A model generated the notes under the pieces. It saw only the letters and a program-made list of their open reading frames with translations, did not search any database and was not told the DNA's origin. From contig CM063284.1 in NCBI GenBank assembly GCA_032173965.1, positions 115,356,410-115,420,409 on the forward strand: a DNA stretch of 64,000 bases. Reading direction: 5' to 3'. Below, in pieces: positions 60,666 to 64,000 of this stretch (positions within the stretch are counted from its first letter, which is position 1; each line of letters starts with the position of its first letter). A program made the position numbers and the translations under genes. This stretch comes from Sitta carolinensis. Taxonomy: Eukaryota > Chordata > Aves > Passeriformes > Sittidae.

Positions 60666-63600
60666 GCTTGATCTCAAGGTCTGAGCGGAAGATGAGCATT
60701 AAAGCTTAAAGTCTTTATTTTTGTCACTGAAGTTCCAAAACAAAAGATGTCAGGGATAATGGAAAGAGTAGCTTCATCCTTGGTGAGTGCAAGTAAACCA
60801 GCTGAAACCCATGAGGGCAGAGGGAACAGGAGCTGAACAAATGGCACTTTGTAACAATGCTTGTACAATTCTTGAAAGATTTATAGGGTACTTCTAGTAT
60901 TTTATTGTAGCAAAGAAAAAAAATCAGTAATCAATGTCTGATGTGTCATGTGTCAAATTAGCAACACACTTCACTAAAACTTAGTTTTAATTCTGCTCAG
61001 TAAAAGGCATTTCATGTTCATCTGTTTCAAATCAGCATATTTGGCTCCAGAACATAAATTTGCATTGTGTGGGGTCTTAAATTAACAATTATCACTGCTG
61101 TTTTATTTCAAGACAAAATGTTAAGTCTGAGAGTACACATGGCTAATTTAAGGGTAAAAATCTGTTCCCAGAATACAAAAATCATCAGAAGCCATTTCTG
61201 TCAGCTGAGGAACTGGGAACTTAAAATTCCAGATACATTTCATACATAGTATGAAATTAAGGCAGCAAAACAATTTTAGCTGTGCCATGGATTGACACGA
61301 AGAACATTTAAAGATCTGTGTTAATTTTTTGTGATCACAAGTTAACCTACACTAATTTTACAGTCACATTTCATATTTTTACCTTCCGCATGCCATGTGG
61401 CATGGGATTTATTTCTACCATCTTAGAATGGGATTCAATGTTTTGTGTTCATATAGATGCTCCAGTAGGTCTGTGGTTTTGTTGGAAATATATAGCTCAT
61501 TTTGTCAACAGAAAAGATTGGATTTGTGATTTATGATGAAAGCAACATTCAGTCCTGGCTGGGATGACACACCTAGCCCTCCTTTTTCATTTGCTTTTAA
61601 AGAATGCTTTGAAACCAGTCCGGATCAGTGATGAGCTGGAACTGGGACAGAGGGACATCTTCAGTGGAGGGATTCAGTTCCCCATCAGTGGTAGGGATGG
61701 TGTGCTGGCAGAGCAGCTTGGGCAGGAGAGGTTACCTTTATGCAGCAGAAATGAGCATTTGCAAAAACAGACACTGTGTGTCCTCATTTGACGTTTGGCA
61801 CCTTGGTTTCTGTGTCCCATTATTTGTCTGCTTTAGGCATTTTTACCCTGCCATACAGGTATAAGTAGTTTCAGTCAACCACTGATGCACATCTCTTAAT
61901 GAAGATAAAGCAGTAGATACAAGATTGGCATACCTCTATCCAATTTCTGTGTTTGGGATAACAATATCAATCCTGTATCTGACTTCCAGTTTGGAGTTTT
62001 ACTTTTGTTTACAGAAGAGGGGAGATCTCTTAATGTGGCTGTGTATCACATATCTTAGAGGAGAATGGATATGTAGCAGTCTTGGGGTAGTCTGATACTC
62101 TCAGGGAGATCAGGAGTGGGGGAGTTTAGCAGTCTTTCTAAGCAAAAGTCTGTGGCACCTGTGAGGACAGGGTGGAGAGCATCCCTAGTTCAGGACTCCC
62201 CAGAGACAAGCCTGTTGTGTATCTATCTGGTCATGCAATCAGCACATGAAGGGGTCTGAAGCATTGCCAAAAAGAACTGGATTTACTGAGGAGTCTGCAG
62301 CAAACCTCAGCACTCCTTCAACTGACTGGTCAGTATTTCTGATTGCTGGATTTACTCCACTGTGCATTTTCATCCTGAAAGTGTGAGGTGCTCTGAGCCT
62401 GGTATCCCTCTGTGATATCCTCCTGCCAACCACCCAGTGCCAGCTCCTTTGCCCCCAGCCTTCTAAGCTCAGCAGACAGTGTGCCCCAGGCACAGAGGCT
62501 GCAGGAGAGAGAAGATGTATCTTCTTTCTGGGTTAGCAGGAGCTTTGCTTCAGGAGGAGCTTCACTGGAAGCTTCACCTTTCTCCATAATGCCCTTATGC
62601 CAGCTCCATTCCTTATGCAGGATGTAGAAGCTGCAAGAGAGGAGATGAGAAAGAGAACTTCAGCTGTTTATTCCTTTTTCCTATAATCCTTCTCTGTTCT
62701 TGTAATCTATCCTGTTTCCCAACTTGCTGTTCAGTGCCTCCTTCCCTATTCCCTACACCTTCTCCTCTCTGCTCTTTGCCTGATTAATAGCATTTCTCTT
62801 CTATCTCTCTGTCTTGTCATTTTTCACTTTTCTTTTGTCTCTTCCCACACTCACAATTCCAGGTTTTGGGTTTCTTTAGTTTGTTTTCTTTGTTTTCTTG
62901 GAGCTGGGATGCCTCCACTCTCCCTACACTGCCTTCCTCTCTCCATTTGATTAAATGCAGTGGTCGTGACTGTGTACAGCTTTTGTTTTCTTTAAGATGA
63001 TGAGGATTTTATGGTTTCTTAAAATTGGTGGTCAGGAAGAATTTCCAGCATCATCATCATAACTTCACCAAATCCCTCAGATAGGCAAAAAATATTCAAA
63101 AGCATCTGGAATCTGGACAGTCTGATTTCTAAAACAAGTTTTTTCAAGAATATTGTTTTAGTGACGGGTCATTAAATTAAACAGTAAAACAAAACCCCAC
63201 TTTGAGTGTCAAATTTGCATATTAAACAAAAGTTTGGATGCTCATTGACAAGTAGCTAGCTAGATGTTCATCTCCAGTTCAATAGGTTGTGAAGAGTTTG
63301 TGAAGATCTGTAGTTTAACAGGTGGACTCTGTGTCATGTATTTCCCATACAACAACCAAGAAGAAAATATGCTCAGTGTTACCTATCAGCAAACACCTCA
63401 ACAGCTGTAATCTGTGCTGGAATAGTCTGAGGGGTTACACACACGAGTGTGTGACCATGCACAAGTGTAGCACTTGTGTTGAGTTATACTGCTGTAATCA
63501 TTAGTTGCAATATCATCTTGACCATGAAGACCTAAATTGCATTGTGTTCCAGTGCCAAAACTGGTATGTTTAACCATCTGCTTGGAGAACTCTGCAATGT

Positions 63601-64000
63601 ACAAATACGTCTGCAAGACATAGTGCTATGCATGCCTTCAGTTTTCTTTCTTGACTTCTTACAACGTGTACCTTTAGACATAAGGTTGGAAAAAAGGGAA
63701 TGAACTATCCTGTGGTATAGGAAAATGTCCTCTTATCTAGGGAAAAACATAGTTGTACCATTCAAAAATAAAATAAATCATTCATGGAGTTGCTCTGAAA
63801 GTTGCAGTGCCCTTGAACACTGCTGTAAATCATGTAAACTGGTTTGGTTTTGTTGGGTTTTTTTTCCCAAATATAATTTTAAAAAGACTGAATTTGTTTT
63901 TACATAATCAAAACTTTTATAGTGTGTTCATTTAAAAAAAAAATAAATAAAAAGCAATATTTCATGTGTGTAGAGTTGCAATGCTTAGAAATGGTTAACT
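60666..64000. other. intergenic sequence to the window end
   Basis: The part at 62,100-62,950 is pyrimidine-rich with overlapping short ORFs. No domain, splice-site pair, repeat family or RNA gene is supported. The last 150 bases are AT-rich with short A runs. Confidence 0.35.

Overview
The window looks like vertebrate nuclear DNA and most likely comes from a bird. It is AT-leaning and gene-poor, with no bacterial-style gene packing. The recognisable interspersed repeats are CR1 LINEs (five copies or fragments) and retroviral LTRs, including one of the ERVL-like type common in neoavian and passerine genomes. There are no Alu, B1 or L1 sequences. The species assignment is inferred from repeat content only.

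Region 1 (about 1-10,500, + strand) appears to hold the 3' end of a multi-exon protein-coding gene. Five short blocks have good splice signals, stay open, and join in compatible phase: 1073-1180, 1965-2009, 4890-5001, 9781-9847 and 10141-10327. The last ends in TAA. A possible extra exon lies at 179-220. I could not name the protein. The predicted C-terminus is charged and helical in character, with no motif I recognise. The 5' part of the gene lies outside the window.

Region 2 (about 10,500-22,900) has no gene I can support. It contains a 51-bp tandem repeat and a compact CpG-rich block at about 16,900-17,180 with a TATA-like and an inverted CCAAT element. An AT-rich, repeat-free tract follows, which could be regulatory.

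Region 3 (about 22,900-41,800) contains a solo ERVL-type LTR, a CR1 3' end, a 21-bp tandem duplication, an (AAT)10 microsatellite beside a minus-strand coding-like remnant, an 18-bp palindrome matching an RFX X-box, a G/T-rich G-quadruplex tract, an isolated exon-like block, a second CR1 and a 46-nt poly(T) run.

Region 4 (about 41,800-64,000) contains a near-perfect 37-bp hairpin, small CR1 tails, a short LTR with a degenerate primer-binding-like site, a diverged 186-bp tandem duplication and a long dead CR1 with reverse-transcriptase remnants. I see no operon, CRISPR array, tRNA or rRNA gene, and no evidence of an undescribed multi-gene system. The best leads are the unnamed gene, the CpG block, the hairpin and the minus-strand remnant.
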